A stretch of 64,000 nt of DNA. Origin: Stenotrophomonas sp. SAU14A_NAIMI4_5. Its GTDB lineage: Bacteria > Pseudomonadota > Gammaproteobacteria > Xanthomonadales > Xanthomonadaceae. Positions 33,989 to 44,430 of this stretch are shown here, piece by piece. The translations under genes and the position numbers were made by a program. Below the pieces are notes generated by a model. It saw nothing but the letters and a program-made list of their open reading frames with translations, made no database searches and was not told the DNA's origin. The stretch is from contig NZ_CP026003.1 in the NCBI RefSeq assembly GCF_003086795.1, forward strand, positions 2,190,777 to 2,254,776, in the 5' to 3' direction. How positions within the stretch are numbered: the first letter of the stretch is position 1; every line of letters starts with the position of its first letter.

Positions 33989-35515
33989 TCAGCGCAGCAG
34001 GCTCAGCACGTTCTGGCTGGACTGGTTGGCCTGGGCCAGCATGGCGGTACCGGCCTGCTGCAGGATCTGGTTGCGGGTCAGCTCGGCGGTTTCCGAAGCG
34101 TAGTCCACGTCGCGGATGCGGCTGCGGGCTGCGGACATGTTCTCCGACGAGGTGTTCAGGTTGGCAACCACCGAGGTGAAGCGGTTCTGGATGGCGCCCA
34201 GGTCAGCTCGCGAGGAGTTGATCGAGTTCAGGGCAGCGTCCATGGCCAGGATGGCGTTGTCGGCACCGTCGACCGAGGAGATGTCGAGGTCGGCAAAGCC
34301 CGACTTGGCACCGCCAGCGGCGTAGTTGTTGGTGGCTGCAGCGGTCAGGCCGGTCTGCTCCTTCACGGTTGCCGCATCGTCACCGCCGGCTACCACGCCG
34401 ATGGTGAAGTTGCCTTCCTTGCCGGTCAGCTGCAGCTTGCCTTCAACCAGAGCGGCGCTGACGCCGGTCTCGTGGGTTTTGGCGTTGACAGCGTTGACCA
34501 TCTGGGTGGCACGGTCGCCAGCACTGCTGACGGCGGTCAGGTCGATCTGGGCGGAGCCCTTGCTGCCTGCGACGGTGAAGCTCACGGCGCCGAAAGATGC
34601 GGCGACAGCCGGAGTACCGTTGGCGGTGTCGTTGACAGCAGCACCGTTGGCGAAGGCGTCCTCAGCATCAGCAGACATGTCCACTTCAAGCGCGCTGCCA
34701 TCTGCCTTGGTGAAGGTCAGGTTGGTGGCTACGGTGCCAGTGAAACTCACACCTGCTGCTGCCAGTTCACTGCTCTTGGCGGCCAGGCCGTCGGTGATGT
34801 TCTGTGCCGTAACGGCCGTACCCGCAGCGATATTGACTACTTCGACGCCTGCGACGCTGATGGAGAAGCCGCCCGTATTATCGGCAACAGCCAGGGGGGT
34901 GAAGGCGCCGAACGAGCCGGTCGTGGTGGCAACAGCCGGGGCTGCATCGCCATTCGGGACGGTGCCGGTGACGGATGCGTCGTGAGAGGCGCTCGTCCAG
35001 TTGCCCAGCTTGCTGATGTTGGCGTTGGCGACCTGCGAGATGTTGATCGTCTGGCCCTGGTTGGCGCCGATCTGGAAGGCCTGGTTGGTGAAGGTGCCGT
35101 CCAGCAGGTTGGTGCCGTTGAAGTTGGTCTGCTCGGCGACGCGCTGGATTTCCTGCTTCAGCAGCTGGACTTCGGCGTTCAGCGCCTGGCGGTCCGAATC
35201 CGAGTTGGTGGCGCTGCGCGACTGCACGGCCAGTTCACGGACGCGCTGCAGGTTGTTGCCGATTTCACCCAGGGCGCCTTCAGCGGTCTGGGCCAGCGAG
35301 ATACCGTCGTTGGCGTTACGGGCAGCCTGGTTGGCGCCGCGGATCTGGGTGCTGAAACGCTCGGAGATGGCCAGGCCGGCGGCATCGTCCTTGGCGCTGT
35401 TGATGCGCAGGCCCGAGGACAGGCGCTGAATGGTGGTGGCCAGGTTGGTGCCGCTGGTGCTCAGGTTGCGCTGGGCGTTCAGCGACATGGTGTTGGTGTT
35501 GATGACTTGTGCCAT
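33989..35515 (-). CDS. fliC: Flagellin FliC, copy 1
   Basis: Filament subunit, 508 residues. The D0/D1 ends are conserved (MAQVINTNTMSLNAQRNL; C-terminus ANQSSQNVLSLLR). The TLR5-type QRVRELAVQS is at about 89-98. The middle D2/D3 region (about 180-400) is Ala/Thr/Gly-rich and differs strongly from the neighbouring copy. It has its own sigma-28-like promoter about 105 bp upstream and a terminator downstream, so it is probably a single-gene transcript. Confidence 0.97.
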   Translation of the reverse strand: MAQVINTNTMSLNAQRNLSTSGTNLATTIQRLSSGLRINSAKDDAAGLAISERFSTQIRGANQAARNANDGISLAQTAEGALGEIGNNLQRVRELAVQSRSATNSDSDRQALNAEVQLLKQEIQRVAEQTNFNGTNLLDGTFTNQAFQIGANQGQTINISQVANANISKLGNWTSASHDASVTGTVPNGDAAPAVATTTGSFGAFTPLAVADNTGGFSISVAGVEVVNIAAGTAVTAQNITDGLAAKSSELAAAGVSFTGTVATNLTFTKADGSALEVDMSADAEDAFANGAAVNDTANGTPAVAASFGAVSFTVAGSKGSAQIDLTAVSSAGDRATQMVNAVNAKTHETGVSAALVEGKLQLTGKEGNFTIGVVAGGDDAATVKEQTGLTAAATNNYAAGGAKSGFADLDISSVDGADNAILAMDAALNSINSSRADLGAIQNRFTSVVANLNTSSENMSAARSRIRDVDYASETAELTRNQILQQAGTAMLAQANQSSQNVLSLLR

Positions 35516-35620
35516 GGTGCGGTTTCCTTGTTGGCAGTGTGTCCGGCAGAGCAGCCTGACCGGTTTCGGGGGGCAGTGGCTGGCTTCCCCCCAAGGGGTG
35601 TGCTACCGCTGCTGAAATCA

Positions 35621-35647
35621 ATAACGGCACTACCCCTCCGGCCTTTA
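35621..35647 (-). promoter_or_regulatory. Candidate sigma-28 promoter for fliC copy 1
   Basis: The minus strand reads TAAA, 15 bases, GCCGTTAT. The spacing is exact and there are two mismatches in the -10 part. The leader would be about 100 bases long. Confidence 0.8.
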
Positions 35648-35680
35648 GGAAAGTTTCGGTGCTTTTTTCCGGGGCAAATG

Positions 35681-35710
35681 AAAAGGCCCCGCCATCTGCA
35701 TGGCGGGGCC
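35681..35710 (-). terminator. Rho-independent terminator after fliC copy 2
   Basis: Stem GGCCCCGCCA/TGGCGGGGCC with a 6-base loop, followed on the minus strand by TTTT. It is 28 bp past the stop of the second flagellin. Confidence 0.9.
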
Positions 35711-35737
35711 CTCCTGAAGCTCAGGTTGCGGCGGCTG

Positions 35738-37288
35738 TTACGACTGCAGCAGGCGCAGCACGTTCTGCGGCACCTGGTTGGCCTGGGCCAGCATGGCCGT
35801 GCCGGCCTGCTGCAGGATCTGGCCACGGGTCAGCTCGGCGGTTTCCTGCGCGTAATCCACATCGCGGATGCGGCTGCGGGCGGCGGACAGGTTTTCCGAG
35901 TTGGTGTTCAGGTTGGCGATGGTCGAGGTGAAGCGGTTCTGGATCGCGCCCAGGTCGGCACGCGCCGAGTTGATCGACTGCAGCGCGGCATCCATGGCCA
36001 GGATGGCGTTGTCAGCGTTGGCCTGGTTGGAGATGTCCAGCTCGGCAAAGCCGGTCTGCGTGGTGCCTGCGGCGAACGAGGTACCAGTGGTGGCGCTGCT
36101 GCCGGAGGTCAGGCCGGTTGCGTTGGCCAGCTCGGTCGCGCTCAGGCTGCCGCCGATGGTGAAGTTGCCTTCCTTGTTCTCCAGCTGCACCTTGCCATCG
36201 ATCAGCGATGCGGTCACGCCGGTTTCGTGGGTCTTGGCGTTGATCGCGTTCACCAGCAGGGTGTTGCGCTCCGAGGCGGTCTTGGCTGCGCCGACGGTGA
36301 TGTCGACCACGCCGCTGCCGTCGGCCTTGGTCAGCGTCAGCTGGCCGGCGGTGACGGCCGGGAAGTCAGCGGCCACGGCAGGCGTGCCGTCCTGATGGTT
36401 TGCGACGAAAGTTCCAGTTGCGAAGCCTTCGCCGGTACCGGTACCGGTAACGGTGATCGCCATGTCATTGCCATCGGCACGCGAGAACGCCAGCGTGCCT
36501 GCACCCACGGTGCCGGTCATGGTGATGCCGGCGGCGGCAAGTGCGTCGGACTTGTTGGCCAGGGCCGTGGTGAGGTCGGCCACGGTGACCGCAGCACCCG
36601 CAGCAGCGGTATGGATTTCAACGCCGCCCACCGAGAAGGCGAACCCGCCTGCGGTGGCAGAGGCAACCGGAGTGAAGGTGCCCGAAGTACCCGAGGTCGT
36701 CGGCGTAGCCGCCGCCGCACCACCCGTCGCGGCCTGACCAGTCACGCTGGCCGGCGTCGAGGCGCTGGTCCAGTCGCCCAGCTTGTGCACATTCGCATTG
36801 GCGATCTGCGAAATGTTGATGGTCTGGCCCTGGTCGGCGCCGATCTGGAAGGCCTGGTTGGTGAAGCTGCCATCCAGCAGGCTGGTGCCGTTGAAGTTGG
36901 TCTGCTCGGCGACGCGCTGGATTTCCTGCTTCAGCAGCTGCACTTCGGCGTTCAGCGCCTGGCGGTCGGACGCGGAGTTGGTGGCGCTGCGGGCCTGCAC
37001 GGCCAGTTCGCGGATGCGCTGCAGGTTGTTGCCCACTTCACCCAGCGCGCCTTCGGCGGTCTGGGCCAGCGAGATGCCGTCGTTGGCGTTGCGCGCGGCC
37101 TGGTTGATGCCACGGATCTGCGTGGTGAAGCGCTCGGAAATGGCCAGGCCGGCGGCATCGTCCTTGGCGCTGTTGATGCGCAGGCCCGAAGACAGGCGCT
37201 GGATCGAGGTGGCCAGCGAGCTGCTGCTGGTGGTCAGGTTGCGCTGAGCATTCAGCGACATGGTGTTGGTGTTGATGATCTGTGCCAT
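35738..37288 (-). CDS. fliC: Flagellin FliC, copy 2
   Basis: Second flagellin, 516 residues, in tandem with copy 1. The terminal domains are nearly the same (MAQIINTNTMSLNAQRNL; QRIRELAVQA), but the centre (about 180-410) is divergent, with KADGSGVVDITVGA-like repeats. The C-terminus is NVLRLLQS rather than NVLSLLR. I see no clear sigma-28 promoter in the 86 bp between it and flgL, so it may be read from the flgKL transcript or from a promoter inside flgL. Confidence 0.96.
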   Translation of the reverse strand: MAQIINTNTMSLNAQRNLTTSSSSLATSIQRLSSGLRINSAKDDAAGLAISERFTTQIRGINQAARNANDGISLAQTAEGALGEVGNNLQRIRELAVQARSATNSASDRQALNAEVQLLKQEIQRVAEQTNFNGTSLLDGSFTNQAFQIGADQGQTINISQIANANVHKLGDWTSASTPASVTGQAATGGAAAATPTTSGTSGTFTPVASATAGGFAFSVGGVEIHTAAAGAAVTVADLTTALANKSDALAAAGITMTGTVGAGTLAFSRADGNDMAITVTGTGTGEGFATGTFVANHQDGTPAVAADFPAVTAGQLTLTKADGSGVVDITVGAAKTASERNTLLVNAINAKTHETGVTASLIDGKVQLENKEGNFTIGGSLSATELANATGLTSGSSATTGTSFAAGTTQTGFAELDISNQANADNAILAMDAALQSINSARADLGAIQNRFTSTIANLNTNSENLSAARSRIRDVDYAQETAELTRGQILQQAGTAMLAQANQVPQNVLRLLQS

Positions 37289-37374
37289 GGTGCTTCTCCG
37301 TGGTTGCTCGGTTCGTTTCGGTGTGGAAAGGCGCGGGGCGCGCCGTGCTGGAAGTCAGGTGGAACGGGAAGGGG

Positions 37375-38583
37375 TCAGCCGATCCTGTTGAACAGGGACA
37401 TCGCCTGCATCTGGCTGAAGATGGTCTGGGCGGCTTGAAGGGCAGCGTTCTCCAACTTGTATTGGCCGATCGCATCGGCGTAATCGAGATCGCGCATCGT
37501 CGAGAGCGTGCTCTTGACGGTGACGGCAGTGGCTTCGCGGGCGCTGGCCGCGGTATCGATGGCGGCCAGCTGCGCACCGCCCTTGGCGCGGGCGTCGATC
37601 ATCGTTTCCGAGGCCCGGTTGAGGTCGCGGATACTCGACTGCAGGGTGTTCTGCAATGCCGTGCGCTGGCTTTCAGTGGACGGGTCGGTTTCCAATGCCG
37701 CGACCAGGCTGTCCAGGGTGGAGAAGATGTCGCGGGTACCCGCGTCGCTGATGTTGAATTGGTCCCCGGCCGCCGGCGCACCCTCGATGCGCATGCTGAC
37801 GCCGGCCACGACGATGTCTTCGCCCGGCTTGTGTGTGCCGCTGCCGACGATCGCACCGCTGCCGTCCACGACCTCGTAGGCGCCCTCGGCAGTGCCGGTG
37901 AAGCGCACGTTGAGCGTTCCGCCGGCCCAGCTGCCGCTGCCATCGCGGCTGATGGAGGTGAGCAGGCCGCTGCCACTGTTGCCGGCGGCGGCACTGGCAT
38001 CCACGCGGCCATCGCCGGTAGGGATGCGCATGAAGATCTCGCTGCCGGGCAGGGCATCGGACACCAGCTGGCCGGGCGCAACCTCGACCTGGCGCTGGTT
38101 CTGGTCGCCGTTGTAGGTGACCGTGCCGCCGGACAGCTTGAACGGCGCATCAGCGTCGTTGCTGCCACCAAACAGGTAGCGGCCGCTGCCATCGCGGGAA
38201 TTGGCCAGCGAAAGCAGGCTGTCCTGGATGGTCTTCAGTTCGCTGACGATGGCCTTGAGGTCACTGGACTTGGGCACCGGGCTGTTGGCCTGGATGCTCA
38301 GTTCCACGGCGCGCGACATCAGTTCATTGACCTGGGCCAGCGCGTTTTCCTGCAGGCCAAGACGGTTCTGCACGCTGTTGGCGTTCTTGCCCAGCTGTTC
38401 GAGACCGGCCACGACGCGGTCCAGTCCAACGGCGGTGCCGGCACCGACCGGATCGTCCTTGGCCGAGCTGATCTTGCTGCCCGTGGCGATCTGCTGCTCC
38501 AGATGGCTGATCTTGGACTGCTTGGCCAGCATCAGCGATACCGACTGGTTGAACATCATCCCGGTGGAAATGCGGCTGCTCAT
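37375..38583 (-). CDS. flgL: Hook-filament junction protein FlgL
   Basis: Second hook-associated junction protein (HAP3). It has 402 residues with flagellin-like N-terminal (RISTGMMFNQSVSLMLAKQSKISHLEQQIATG) and C-terminal (DLDYADAIGQYKLENAALQAAQTIFSQMQ) helices and a variable middle. It overlaps flgK by 4 bp. Confidence 0.95.
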   Translation of the reverse strand: MSSRISTGMMFNQSVSLMLAKQSKISHLEQQIATGSKISSAKDDPVGAGTAVGLDRVVAGLEQLGKNANSVQNRLGLQENALAQVNELMSRAVELSIQANSPVPKSSDLKAIVSELKTIQDSLLSLANSRDGSGRYLFGGSNDADAPFKLSGGTVTYNGDQNQRQVEVAPGQLVSDALPGSEIFMRIPTGDGRVDASAAAGNSGSGLLTSISRDGSGSWAGGTLNVRFTGTAEGAYEVVDGSGAIVGSGTHKPGEDIVVAGVSMRIEGAPAAGDQFNISDAGTRDIFSTLDSLVAALETDPSTESQRTALQNTLQSSIRDLNRASETMIDARAKGGAQLAAIDTAASAREATAVTVKSTLSTMRDLDYADAIGQYKLENAALQAAQTIFSQMQAMSLFNRIG

Positions 38584-40460
38584 CGGCGGATTGCTCCCAG
38601 GATGGTCTGGAACATGTTGTCGGCGGTGGAGATCAGCTGCGAGGCGGCCTGATAGGCCTGTTGCAGGCGCAACATGTCGGCGGCTTCTTCGTCCAGGTTC
38701 ACGCCGGAGATCTCATCGCGCGAGGCCTGCGCCTTGTCCGAGATGACCTGCTGCGCATCGAGTGAATACTCGGCCGAGCGTGCGGCGGCACCGACCTGGG
38801 TGGTCAGGCCGCCGAGCGCGCCGTTGAGGGTGACCGTGCCGGCATTGAAGGCCTTGGCATCCTCGACCTTGGCCAGCAGCGCGGCATTGCTGTTGTCCGA
38901 CGAGCCTGCCGGGGTGGGGGTGATGTTGAACGTGTCGCCGGTCTTGGGCGCACCATCCAGCACGAAGCTCCAGCCGTTGGCGCTGATGGTCTGGCCAGGC
39001 GTATAGGTATGGGGTGCGCCACCATTGATGGTGTAGGTCGTGGCGGAGGTGAACACGATCGCGGCGGGGTCGCGGAGGTTGGCGTTGCCGACGTCGGTCA
39101 CCGCAACGCCGGTCAGCTTGCCGGTACCGGTGTTGGCCAGTGCTGCCGTGCCCTTCACGGCGGCGGCGGCCGCGATGCGCGAGGGATCGGTGATGGCCGT
39201 TTCCAGGCTGCCGGCCACGCCGGCGGTCGGCTGCAGCAGGAACCGGTCGTTGGTGGCCGGCGTGCCGCTCACCACCAGCTCGACGCCGTTGATCACCAGC
39301 GGATCGGTGGCGCTGCCGGTGCCGGTCAGCGCAACGCTTGCGCCGGTGTCGGCGCGGCTGGCCTGCCACTGCGTGCCGTCGAACTTGAGCACGATGTTCT
39401 GTGCATCCAGCTTGGACAGGTCGCCATAGGTCGCCGTGATGCTGCCGGTGCCGGCATTGCTGGTATTGGGGGTGACGCGCGGGTTGCCGATGTTGAAAAA
39501 GTCACCGCCCATCTGGCCATACAGGTCCACGCCCTGGCGATGGGCCTGGTTGAAGCTCTCGGCCAGGCCGACCGCCAGCTTGCCCAGTTCGGCCTGGGCC
39601 GGGGTCAGCACGGTGTCGCGGAACTCGAGCATGCCGCCGATCTTCCCGCCCACGGCCTTCGGGTCCAGGGTGATCGTGCCGCCCTGGGTCTGCAGGGCGA
39701 GCTGCAGGCGCTCGGGCTGGTAGGGGTCGGTCACCGTGGTGACCTTGGAGGCCGTCGTGCCCACCACCAGCGCATTGCCGCCGGCGGTATAGACGTTCAT
39801 CACGCCGCCATCCTGCACGACCGCGGTGCCGCCGGTGTAGCCGACCAGCTGCGAAATCAGCTGGTCGCGGCGGTCCAGCAGGTCAGGCGCGGCGTCGGTC
39901 ACGTTGCTGCCGATGGCACCGTTGATCTGTGCGATTTCCTGGGCCAGCCGATTGATCTCGGTGGCGCCAGCGATGAGCCCGTTGTTGACCTCGCTGTTGA
40001 GGTTGTTCATCTGCGTGTTGAGCTGCCCGAAGCGGCTGGCAAGCGCCTTGCCACCATCCAGCAGGCTCTGCCGGTCAGCCGTGCCTGCGGCATTGGACGA
40101 CAGGCCGCTGACCGCATCGAAGAAGTTCGACCAGGAGCCGGCAACGTTCGTAGCCGAGTCGGAGAACAGGGCGTTGACCCGGTCGGCCATGGTCGACAGC
40201 TGCTTCAGGCGCGCGAGTTCGCCGCTGCTGTCGAGCAGGCGCGAGATCGCCAGCTGGTCTGCAGCCCGGCGGATGTCGGTGATCCGGGTGCCGCTGCCCA
40301 CCTCGCCAAAACCATAGTTCTGCGGATCGGCGGTAGCGAAGTCGACCTTCTGCCGGCTGTAGCCGGGCGTATTGATGTTGGCGACGTTATGGCTGGTGGT
40401 CGCCAACGCACGCTGGAAGGCGAGCAGGGCACTGGTACCGGTGGAAAGGACGCTGGACAT
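38580..40460 (-). CDS. flgK: Hook-associated protein FlgK
   Basis: First hook-filament junction protein (HAP1). It has 626 residues from the ATG at 40460 (MSSVLSTGTSALLAFQRAL), with GAGGA-like purines 5 bp upstream; a TTG four codons earlier is less likely. The rod/hook motif ATTSHNVANINTPGYSRQ is at about 19-36. The C-terminal part is NLDEEAADMLRLQQAYQAASQLISTADNMF. The middle is long and Thr/Ala-rich. Confidence 0.96.
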   Translation of the reverse strand: MSSVLSTGTSALLAFQRALATTSHNVANINTPGYSRQKVDFATADPQNYGFGEVGSGTRITDIRRAADQLAISRLLDSSGELARLKQLSTMADRVNALFSDSATNVAGSWSNFFDAVSGLSSNAAGTADRQSLLDGGKALASRFGQLNTQMNNLNSEVNNGLIAGATEINRLAQEIAQINGAIGSNVTDAAPDLLDRRDQLISQLVGYTGGTAVVQDGGVMNVYTAGGNALVVGTTASKVTTVTDPYQPERLQLALQTQGGTITLDPKAVGGKIGGMLEFRDTVLTPAQAELGKLAVGLAESFNQAHRQGVDLYGQMGGDFFNIGNPRVTPNTSNAGTGSITATYGDLSKLDAQNIVLKFDGTQWQASRADTGASVALTGTGSATDPLVINGVELVVSGTPATNDRFLLQPTAGVAGSLETAITDPSRIAAAAAVKGTAALANTGTGKLTGVAVTDVGNANLRDPAAIVFTSATTYTINGGAPHTYTPGQTISANGWSFVLDGAPKTGDTFNITPTPAGSSDNSNAALLAKVEDAKAFNAGTVTLNGALGGLTTQVGAAARSAEYSLDAQQVISDKAQASRDEISGVNLDEEAADMLRLQQAYQAASQLISTADNMFQTILGAIRR

Positions 40461-40468
40461 GGGGTTCC

Positions 40469-41680
40469 TCAACGACGGGTGATACCCAGCGCCGCAGTCG
40501 CGGTGCTGGCGAAGGTCTGGCCAAGGCGCGTGCCGGCGTCGGCCACGGCGGCCACGGCGCGCTCGATGGTCGGGCCGCCGGCGATCGCGGCGATCTTGGC
40601 CGCGTAGCGCGGATCAGTGGCGTAGCCGGCGCGCTGCAGGCCGCGGGCGAAGCCCTGCACGTCGGTACCTGCCTGCAGGGCCTGCTGGTAGCGCGGGCTG
40701 CTCTTCAGCAGGCGCACGTAGTCGGCAAAGCTCTCGGCCGGGGTGCTGTAGGCGCGGAAGCTGGCGGTTTCGTTACGGCGCACGCCATCGACATACTCGT
40801 GGGTACCGGCAACGGCGCTCTGGCCCTTCCAGCCGGTGGCCTTGATGCCGAACAGGTTGTGCGAGGTGCTGCCGTCGGCGTGCTTGATCTGGCGCTTGCC
40901 CCAGCCGGTTTCCAGCGCGGCCTGGGCGACCAGGGCGCGGGCGTCCACGCCCAGTTCCTTGGCCGCGCTCTGTGCGTGTTCCCAGATGCTGGCCACGAAG
41001 CCCTCAGGGGTGTTCGCGCCCAACTGGGCCACGGCGGTGCGCGTTGCCAGCGCATCGGCCTGGGTGCCGACGCTGCCGCGGTTGCTGGCGGTGGCCGCCC
41101 ACTGGTCGTTGCTGGCGGCCCAGTCGTCGCCGTCGATGCTGCTGGCGTACGGGTCGTGGGTGCCCAGCGAACGGTGCATGCTGCTGCTGTCGCGGCCGGC
41201 GATCAGGTCCAGCGCCTGTTCCATCGGGGCCAGTGCCGGGTTGACCGCAGCCTGTGCGCCGTCCTGGGTGCCGGCGGCCATCTGCTGCAGCATGCGCACG
41301 GCCTGGCTGGCATCGTCCAGCGACATCGACGGGGCTGTCGTGGCCGGTGCATTCAACTGGTACGCGCGGCTGGCCTTGGCCGGGTCCACGCGGGTGTCCA
41401 GCGCCGGGCCATCGGCCTGCTGGCCGGACAGCTGGCGGCTGATCATCGACGACAGGCCCAGGCCCTTGCCGCGGGTCATCGCCTCGGCGATCTTCTGGTC
41501 GTACATCTCCCGGAACATCTTGTTTTCACCGGGGAACAGCGAATCACCAAAGCTGGCATCACGCATGCTCTTGACCAGCATCTGTGCGAACTGGCCTTCC
41601 AGCTGGCGAGCGACCTTGTCGATCTTGGCCGGGTCGTTCTGCTGTACAGGATTGAGGTCAAAGGCGGGATTGATGCGCAT
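40469..41680 (-). CDS. flgJ: Rod-cap and peptidoglycan hydrolase FlgJ
   Basis: Dual-domain protein that caps the growing rod and opens the cell wall. It has 403 residues: the rod-binding domain (about 15-100, with EGQFAQMLVKSMRDA and MFREMYDQKIAEAM), a linker with little conservation (about 100-215), and a GH73 glucosaminidase domain (about 220-370) with the likely catalytic Glu in QAALETGWGKRQI and the SHNLFGIKA motif. Confidence 0.95.
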   Translation of the reverse strand: MRINPAFDLNPVQQNDPAKIDKVARQLEGQFAQMLVKSMRDASFGDSLFPGENKMFREMYDQKIAEAMTRGKGLGLSSMISRQLSGQQADGPALDTRVDPAKASRAYQLNAPATTAPSMSLDDASQAVRMLQQMAAGTQDGAQAAVNPALAPMEQALDLIAGRDSSSMHRSLGTHDPYASSIDGDDWAASNDQWAATASNRGSVGTQADALATRTAVAQLGANTPEGFVASIWEHAQSAAKELGVDARALVAQAALETGWGKRQIKHADGSTSHNLFGIKATGWKGQSAVAGTHEYVDGVRRNETASFRAYSTPAESFADYVRLLKSSPRYQQALQAGTDVQGFARGLQRAGYATDPRYAAKIAAIAGGPTIERAVAAVADAGTRLGQTFASTATAALGITRR

Positions 41681-41681
41681 G

Positions 41682-42824
41682 TCAGATCACCTCGAGCTCG
41701 GCACTCAGGGCGCCGGCCTGCTTCAGTGCTTCCAGGATCGCGATCAGGTCGCCCGGGGCAGCGCCCACGGCGTTCACGGCATGCACGATTTCATCCAGCG
41801 TGGTGCCGCCGTTGAACTTGAACATGCGGCTGCCATCGTTGGTGGCGGTGACGGTCGACTGCGGGGTGACCACGGTCTGCCCGCCGCCGAAGGCGTTGGG
41901 CTGGCTGACGTTGGCGTTCTCCTGGATGGTGACCGTCAGCGAGCCGTGCGAGATGGCGGCCGGGCCGACACGCACCTGCTGGCCGATGACCACGGTGCCG
42001 GTACGCGAGTTCACCACCACCTTGGCCGGTGCGCTGCCGGGGGTCAGTTCCAGGTTCTCGATGCGGGCCAGCAGGCCGATGCGCGCGCCGGGATCGGTCG
42101 GTGCGGCCACGGCCACGGTCACGCCATCGACGGCACGTGCAGCGCCTTCGCCGAACGCATTGTTGAGTGCGGCCACCATGCGCGAGACGGTGGTGAAGTC
42201 GCCGTTGTGCAGGTTCAGGGTGATGTCGCCGCCGTTGGCCAGCGGATCGGGCAGGGCACGTTCAACGGTCGCGCCGTTGGGGATGCGGCCAACGCTGGGC
42301 ACGTTCACCGAGACGCGCGAACCATCCTTGCCCTGTGCGCCGAAGCCACCGACGATCAGGTTGCCCTGGGCGATCGCGTAGATCTGCCCGTCGGCGCCGC
42401 GCAGCGGGGCCATCAGCAGCGAGCCGCCGCGCAGCGACACGGCGTTGCCGATGGAGGACACGGTGATGTCGATCGGCTGGCCCGGCTTGGCGAACGCCGG
42501 CAGCTCGGCGTGGATCGCCACGGCGGCCACGTTCTTCAGCTGCGGATTGACGTTGGCCGGCACGTTCACGCCCAGCTCGCCCAGCAGGTTCTTCAGGCTC
42601 TGCACGGTGAAGGGCGCCTGGCTGGTGCGGTCACCGCTGCCATCCAGGCCGACCACCAGGCCGTAGCCCACCAGGGCATTGCCACGCACGCCGCCGACCT
42701 GTGCCAGATCCTTGATGCGCTCGGCGCTGGCCGGGGCTGCCACGGCGACTGACAGGACAAGCACGCCGACGCATGCGGCGATGCGACGCTGCCAGGCGGG
42801 AGAGAAGAGAGAGTTCATGGCCAT
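41682..42824 (-). CDS. flgI: Flagellar P-ring protein FlgI
   Basis: Periplasmic P-ring subunit. It has 380 residues with a signal peptide ending in VAAPASA, then the conserved [30 protein letters not shown] and the C-terminal [35 protein letters not shown]. It is 2 bp from flgH and 1 bp from flgJ. Confidence 0.97.
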   Translation of the reverse strand: MAMNSLFSPAWQRRIAACVGVLVLSVAVAAPASAERIKDLAQVGGVRGNALVGYGLVVGLDGSGDRTSQAPFTVQSLKNLLGELGVNVPANVNPQLKNVAAVAIHAELPAFAKPGQPIDITVSSIGNAVSLRGGSLLMAPLRGADGQIYAIAQGNLIVGGFGAQGKDGSRVSVNVPSVGRIPNGATVERALPDPLANGGDITLNLHNGDFTTVSRMVAALNNAFGEGAARAVDGVTVAVAAPTDPGARIGLLARIENLELTPGSAPAKVVVNSRTGTVVIGQQVRVGPAAISHGSLTVTIQENANVSQPNAFGGGQTVVTPQSTVTATNDGSRMFKFNGGTTLDEIVHAVNAVGAAPGDLIAILEALKQAGALSAELEVI

Positions 42825-42826
42825 GC

Positions 42827-43528
42827 TCAGAACGGCGCCAGCGCGGAGTTGAAGAAGCGGCTCAGCCAGCCCATCGCGTTGGACTGCGCGACCGGGCCGC
42901 GGCCGCCGTAGACGATGCGGGCTTCGGCCACGCGGCTGGAGGGAATGCTGTTGTCCTGCGCGATGTCGGCCGGGCGCACGATGCCCTGCACCTGCACCAG
43001 CTCATCGCCCTGGTTCAGACGCAGGTTCTTCTGCCCCTGTACCACCAGGTTGCCGTTGGGCAGGCGCTGCACCACGGTTACCGTCACGCTGCCCTGCAGG
43101 CGGTTGCTCTGCGCGCTGTTGCCCTTGCCGGTGAAGTCACGCTTGCCATTGGCGGTCGCGCTGAGAATGTCCTTGCCGCCCAGGGTGACCGGTGCGCCGA
43201 AGATCGACGGCGTGCCGATGCTCAGGTCCGATTCCTTGGCGGTGGCGGTGTTCGCGCTGGTCGTGGCGGTGGTGTTTTCCAGCAGGGTGATGGTCAGCAG
43301 GTCGCCGACATCGCGGGCGCGACGGTCCGAATACAGCTGCAGCGTGGGGCCGGCGGCGTAGATCGCACCGGCGGTCGGTGCGGCCTGCGGCGGCATGATC
43401 GGCTGGATCGGCGCCATGGCCGGATACGGCCGCACGTCGCCGGCGATCACGCAGCCGCCAAGCAGGGCAGCCACGGCGCAGGGCAGGGCGATGCGGGCAA
43501 TTTTGGAAAGGGGCGACATGGCGATCAT
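42827..43528 (-). CDS. flgH: Flagellar L-ring lipoprotein FlgH
   Basis: Outer-membrane L-ring subunit. It has 233 residues with a lipobox LLGGC near residue 26. The beta-rich body holds [28 protein letters not shown] and [24 protein letters not shown]. The second Met (residue 4, 43519) is an alternative start. Confidence 0.96.
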   Translation of the reverse strand: MIAMSPLSKIARIALPCAVAALLGGCVIAGDVRPYPAMAPIQPIMPPQAAPTAGAIYAAGPTLQLYSDRRARDVGDLLTITLLENTTATTSANTATAKESDLSIGTPSIFGAPVTLGGKDILSATANGKRDFTGKGNSAQSNRLQGSVTVTVVQRLPNGNLVVQGQKNLRLNQGDELVQVQGIVRPADIAQDNSIPSSRVAEARIVYGGRGPVAQSNAMGWLSRFFNSALAPF

Positions 43529-43541
43529 CCGTTTGCGACGG

Positions 43542-44327
43542 TCAGACGTTCTGGTTCAGGTAACCGAGCATCGAGTCGGTCGTCGAAATGGCCTTGGCGT
43601 TCATTTCGTAGGCGCGCTGGGTTTCGATCATCGAGACCAGCTCTTCCACCACGTTGACGTTGCTGCCTTCCAGTGCGCCCTGGACCACGTTGCCCAGTCC
43701 GTTGAGGCCGGGGTTGCCGTTCTGGGCCGGGCCGGAGGCCGTGGTTTCCAGGTACAGGTTTTCGCCGCGGGCCTGCAGGCCTGCCGGATTGACGAAGTCG
43801 GTCAGCGTCAACGCACCGACTTCGACCGAGGCGGCGTTGTCAGCCATCTTCACGCTGATGGTGCCGTCGCTGCCGATGGTCAGCGACTGCGCGCCTTCCG
43901 GAATCTGGATGCCCGGCTGCACCGGGTAACCGCTGTTGGTGACCAGCTCGCCGTCTTGGTTGATCTTGAACGAACCATCACGGGTGTAGGCCGAGCTGCC
44001 ATCGGCCATCTGCACTTCGAAGAAGCCGCGGCCGTTGACCATCACGTCCAGTGCGCGGCCGGTCTGCTGCTGGCTGCCCTGTTCGAAGTTCTTGGCGGTG
44101 GCCACCACGCGCACGCCGGTACCGATCTGCAGGCCGGTCGGCAGCTGGGTCTGCGCCGAGGACGAACCGCCGGGCTGGCGCACCTGCTGGTACAACAGGT
44201 CCTCGAAACTGGCGCGGTCCTGCTTGAAGCCGGTGGTGTTGGTGTTGGCGAGGTTGTTGGAAACCACCGACATGCGCATCTGCTGCGCATCCAGTCCGGT
44301 TTTCGCGATCCACAGTGCCTGGTTCAT
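43542..44327 (-). CDS. flgG: Distal rod protein FlgG
   Basis: Distal rod subunit, 261 residues. The N-terminal [28 protein letters not shown] motif and the C-terminal [27 protein letters not shown] are typical of axial proteins. A strong sigma-54-like site lies about 60 bp upstream, so flgG begins a flgG-L transcription unit. Confidence 0.97.
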   Translation of the reverse strand: MNQALWIAKTGLDAQQMRMSVVSNNLANTNTTGFKQDRASFEDLLYQQVRQPGGSSSAQTQLPTGLQIGTGVRVVATAKNFEQGSQQQTGRALDVMVNGRGFFEVQMADGSSAYTRDGSFKINQDGELVTNSGYPVQPGIQIPEGAQSLTIGSDGTISVKMADNAASVEVGALTLTDFVNPAGLQARGENLYLETTASGPAQNGNPGLNGLGNVVQGALEGSNVNVVEELVSMIETQRAYEMNAKAISTTDSMLGYLNQNV

Positions 44328-44384
44328 CTTCGAAGTCCTGTCTGGGTGAAGCCGGCCGCGCGGTGCGGCCCTTGTGTAAAGCAG

Positions 44385-44400
44385 TGCAAGCGGTGTGCCA
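44385..44400 (-). promoter_or_regulatory. Candidate sigma-54 promoter for flgG
   Basis: The minus strand reads TGGCACACCGCTTGCA, a full consensus match, in the 103-bp gap between flgF and flgG. Confidence 0.85.
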
Positions 44401-44430
44401 GCAATGGCGCGTGCCGGTGCCGGAATTCCG

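Noticed and set aside
37289..37374. Sigma-28 promoter for the second flagellin
   Set aside because: The best match (ACCGAAAC) lacks any TAAA-like element 15 bases upstream.
33884..37438. 1184-codon open frame on the plus strand across both flagellin genes
   Set aside because: It is antisense to two certain flagellin genes. High GC third-position bias keeps the complementary frame free of stops.
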